Of a stretch of 64,000 nt of DNA, positions 61,844 to 64,000 are shown piece after piece. How positions within the stretch are numbered: position 1 is the first letter of the stretch; each line of letters begins with the position of its first letter. Position numbers and translations under genes: made by a program. The DNA is from Streptomyces sp. NBC_01717 (GTDB lineage: Bacteria; Actinomycetota; Actinomycetes; Streptomycetales; Streptomycetaceae): NCBI RefSeq assembly GCF_036248255.1, contig NZ_CP109178.1:6324001-6388000 (forward strand). The letters run 5' to 3'. The notes below the pieces were generated by a model, which saw only the letters and a list, made by a program, of their open reading frames with translations, did no database searches and was not told where the DNA came from.

Positions 61844-62074
61844 TCAGCTACCTCCGATGACGCCACGCGTGCGGAGCGCGGCCAGCAGGTTGTTGTAGGC
61901 GGTGGTGACGGCCGCCAGATCGGCGAACGTCGCGCCCTGGTTGTTGATGACGGGCAGCGATGTCCCGTTCAGGAGGGCCGGCGCGTTGCCGATCACGCGG
62001 ATCGTCTGCGTCTCTTGGCCCTCGATGCGGGCGCCGCCCTTGGTGACGGTCGCCTGGATCGGTACGCCGGCCAT
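61844..62074 (-). CDS. Head fibre-like small protein
   Basis: A 76-residue protein, start MAGVPIQATVTKGGARIEGQ. The C-terminal LAAVTTAYNNLLAALRTRGV is like the trimerising helix of phage head-fibre proteins, which attach to capsid capsomers. It directly follows the capsid gene; its ATG overlaps the capsid stop as TAATG. Assigned by pattern, moderate certainty. Confidence 0.6.
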   Translation of the reverse strand: MAGVPIQATVTKGGARIEGQETQTIRVIGNAPALLNGTSLPVINNQGATFADLAAVTTAYNNLLAALRTRGVIGGS

Positions 62075-63375
62075 TACGGCAGCGCCGCAAACGTGATCTT
62101 GACGAACGCCTGCGGGGTGTGGACCGCTACGTTCGCCCGCCGCTCGGCGAGGATGACCAGCGTGTTCGCGGTGAAGTAGTCCGCGTGGCTGTCGGTCATG
62201 AGGATCGTGATGCCCTGCCGCTCCCACAGGGTCGCGCCGGTGCGGTAGCCGCCGAGGAGCGCGGTGCCCGCGGTCATGGCCACGCTGGTCACGACGGTGA
62301 GGCCCCAAATACGCATGGGCGCACCGGAGTCGGTGACAGTCGTGATGACGCGGAACTGCCCGTTCGCGTCGGTGTCCAACTCGATGTCCTGCCAATCGAG
62401 CGGGTTCATCACGATGGCGTCCGGCGGGTACATCGCCAACTCGCCCTGCGTCTTGGCCTTGCGGACGGTGATCAGCTTGGCGTCGGTGTTGCCCGAGGCG
62501 GGCTGGTACGCGCCGATCCCGGCAGTCGTGAGGATGCCCTGCATCTCAGTCGACCCGTTGCCGGTGAGGATCTCGCGGTCGAGCTTGTAGTCGAGGCCGT
62601 AGGTGAGACGGCCGTTGATGTAGCCGACCAGCTGCGAGTTGTCGTCCGCGGCCTGCCTCGTGATCGGCACCCAATGGGCAACCGTCTTGAGGGTGGTGGT
62701 GATCAGGTCGAACGTGAACGGCCCGGTCTTGGGCTTGTCCGCACCTTCGGCGACGACGGCCGCCTTGTTCCATGTGGCCTGCGGACCCGACGTGTCCCGC
62801 ATGTACTCCAGCGTGGTCCCGTCCGACGTCTGCCGGTCCAGAAGGTTCGCCACCAGGAGGGGGAAGTCCGGGTTGTTCGGGATGATCCCCGGAACGCGGG
62901 TGTTCTGCTGCGGCTGCGTGCCCGTGGTGACAGTGCCGGCCGGGGCGACGCGGTGATCGACTCCGAACTGTCCGCGCTTGCCGTTCGCGCGGAACGTCTC
63001 CAGCGCCTTGGACCGGACGAACGCCTCGGCAACGCTCACCGGGTGCTGCTGGCCCTGGTCGTCGGGCTGCATGCCCGGCTGCTGCCGGGCGTCGGGCTGC
63101 GGGTCACCGGCCGGCAGTGATGCCGAACGCAGCGACCGGAGGCGGGCGTCGCGCTGGTTTGCCTGCTCGATCTTCGCGGCGATGTCGTCGGCGCGCTGGA
63201 GTAGTTCGTCGACGTCGCCGTCGTACGAGTCATCGGCGAGGAGCCGGGCGACCTCGTCGCGCTGCTCCAGCAGCGTCGGGGCGCCGCCCTTGATGGGGTA
63301 GACCGGGCGTCCGCCGACGATGCCGACGGCGCGGACTCCGGTCCGGGGGTGACGCGGGAGCGAGTTGGTGTTCAT
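62074..63375 (-). CDS. Major capsid protein, HK97 fold
   Basis: A 433-residue protein. The N-terminal delta-domain-like coiled coil (LLEQRDEVARLLADDSYDGD...VDELLQRADDIAAKIEQANQ, about 35-75) would act as an internal scaffold, cut by the prohead protease. The rest shows HK97 capsid features: VANLLDRQTSDGTTLEYMRD, KTVAHWVPITRQAADDNSQL, LDREILTGNGSTEMQGIL, and the C-terminal QGITILMTDSHADYFTANTL...VILAERRANVAVHTPQAF. It follows the protease gene in the transcription direction. Confidence 0.92.
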   Translation of the reverse strand: MNTNSLPRHPRTGVRAVGIVGGRPVYPIKGGAPTLLEQRDEVARLLADDSYDGDVDELLQRADDIAAKIEQANQRDARLRSLRSASLPAGDPQPDARQQPGMQPDDQGQQHPVSVAEAFVRSKALETFRANGKRGQFGVDHRVAPAGTVTTGTQPQQNTRVPGIIPNNPDFPLLVANLLDRQTSDGTTLEYMRDTSGPQATWNKAAVVAEGADKPKTGPFTFDLITTTLKTVAHWVPITRQAADDNSQLVGYINGRLTYGLDYKLDREILTGNGSTEMQGILTTAGIGAYQPASGNTDAKLITVRKAKTQGELAMYPPDAIVMNPLDWQDIELDTDANGQFRVITTVTDSGAPMRIWGLTVVTSVAMTAGTALLGGYRTGATLWERQGITILMTDSHADYFTANTLVILAERRANVAVHTPQAFVKITFAALP

Positions 63376-63591
63376 CGCGGCGTCCTTCCGGTTCCGTGGA
63401 CGGCTCGCAGCCGCCCAGATGTCTGGGGGTCTGCGGTCCGTCTTTCACGGCCGGTGGATCGCGCCCGGCGTGCACTGGTCTTTTACGTCCGGTCAGTGCC
63501 CCGGATCATGCGGCGAGGGTAGATCGAAACGGCGTGTCCACGTCGAGGAGGTGTGTCTGTGCCGGGCGGCGACGGGCGTCTACCTGCGTCG

Positions 63592-64000
63592 TCAGACCAG
63601 CCGGAGCCGTGCTGCCCGGCGGCGCCGCTCGTTCATCCGCCTGTCGTCGGCCGCCTGCTCCTCCTCGGCGGTGTGGGCCTGCTCGTCGAGGGTGGGGGCG
63701 TCTACCTGCTCGTACAGATCACCGAGGGCGGACCGTACGGTCTTGAGCTTGGAGCCGGGGACGGCGGCCATGCGGGCAGTGATCTGGGAGACCTCGACGA
63801 GGCGGGCGCCCTTGATGTTCGCGATGGTGGCCTCGCGGTCGTCGTCGCTCATCTCGGCGAGCTTGGACCACTCCGGCAGGTCGGTCCGGACGAACCCGAC
63901 GGACAGTTCCGACGCGGACCCGGAACGCGCCATGGTCCGGGCGTCGCGTCCGGCCGCGGTGTCGTCGTACCGGCCCGAGATATACAGGCCGTCGTCGCGC
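63592..64000 (-). CDS. Prohead protease, HK97 family (cut by window end)
   Basis: Partial: the N-terminus lies beyond 64000; the last 136 codons are visible. Reading into the window gives DDGLYISGRYDDTAAGRDAR and SGSASELSVGFVR, the latter being the ELSVGF signature near the catalytic Ser region of U35-type proteases. The C-terminus is charged and helical (MNERRRRAARLRL), typical of the assembly tail. It processes the capsid delta domain during maturation. About 216 bp separate it from the capsid gene; no gene is visible there. Confidence 0.82.
   Translation of the reverse strand, partial: RDDGLYISGRYDDTAAGRDARTMARSGSASELSVGFVRTDLPEWSKLAEMSDDDREATIANIKGARLVEVSQITARMAAVPGSKLKTVRSALGDLYEQVDAPTLDEQAHTAEEEQAADDRRMNERRRRAARLRLV

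Noticed and set aside
63376..63591. A small gene between prohead protease and capsid
   Set aside because: No frame with a good start and plausible protein composition was found in this 216-bp gap.

Overview
The window is high-GC actinobacterial DNA and almost certainly a Streptomyces chromosome. Positions 1 to about 46.1 kb carry a gene set and order I recognise from the Streptomyces core (matB, mbl, ohrA, fasR-fabD-fabH-acpP-fabF, aceE, ahpE-like, terD/terC). GTG starts and GC-rich perfect hairpin terminators are frequent. No database search was run; family names come from reading motifs and remembered family sequences.

Layout. 0-7 kb: start of a malonyl-CoA synthetase (matB), a NarK-like MFS transporter, a divergent Lrp/AsnC regulator, a GAF-GAF histidine kinase with a shortened ATPase domain, the actin homologue Mbl, and two proteins of unknown function. 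7-14 kb: a MarR regulator divergent from an NADP-dependent reductase and the peroxide-resistance gene ohrA, two gene remnants (GH51 C-terminus, TetR C-terminus), EI24 and LysE membrane proteins, galM, a lipoprotein SGNH hydrolase and DUF3145. 14-19 kb: the fatty-acid synthase operon fabD-fabH-acpP-fabF with its activator fasR just upstream. 19-31 kb: pirin, a serine hydrolase, a MerR/aldo-keto reductase pair, a DUF4429-SHOCT protein, an alpha/beta hydrolase, a TetR/MFS efflux pair with a clear operator, a secreted I36-type protein and aceE. 31-42 kb: DUF3052, a one-Cys peroxiredoxin, then a Ter (tellurium-resistance-type) stress locus with three TerD-type proteins, TerC, a TerA-like protein, a citrate-lyase-like TIM barrel, a fused PRTase-TRSP-StiP protein and a HAD phosphatase. 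42-46 kb: a methyltransferase and small envelope or unknown genes, ending at tRNA-Val(UAC).

From the tRNA to the right end the content changes to a prophage. A cargo-like set (XRE regulator, two tiny Cys/His-rich proteins, a divergent flavoprotein) lies next to the tRNA. Then all genes run leftwards in standard siphovirus order when read from the right: prohead protease (cut by the window end), HK97-type capsid, head fibre-like protein, connector, gp10-like protein, tail terminator, major tail protein, frameshifted tail-assembly chaperones, tape measure, distal tail, further tail proteins, amidase endolysin and holin. No integrase, terminase or portal is in view, so the element continues past 64 kb; the tRNA-Val gene is the likely attachment site.

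Three copies of a 160-205 bp non-coding element with shared terminal inverted repeats (364-525, 6671-6835, 22422-22627) sit directly against stop codons. The most notable items are these MITE-like elements, the fused Ter biosynthetic protein, the -1 frameshift signal in the prophage tail chaperone gene, and the small cargo cluster beside the tRNA.
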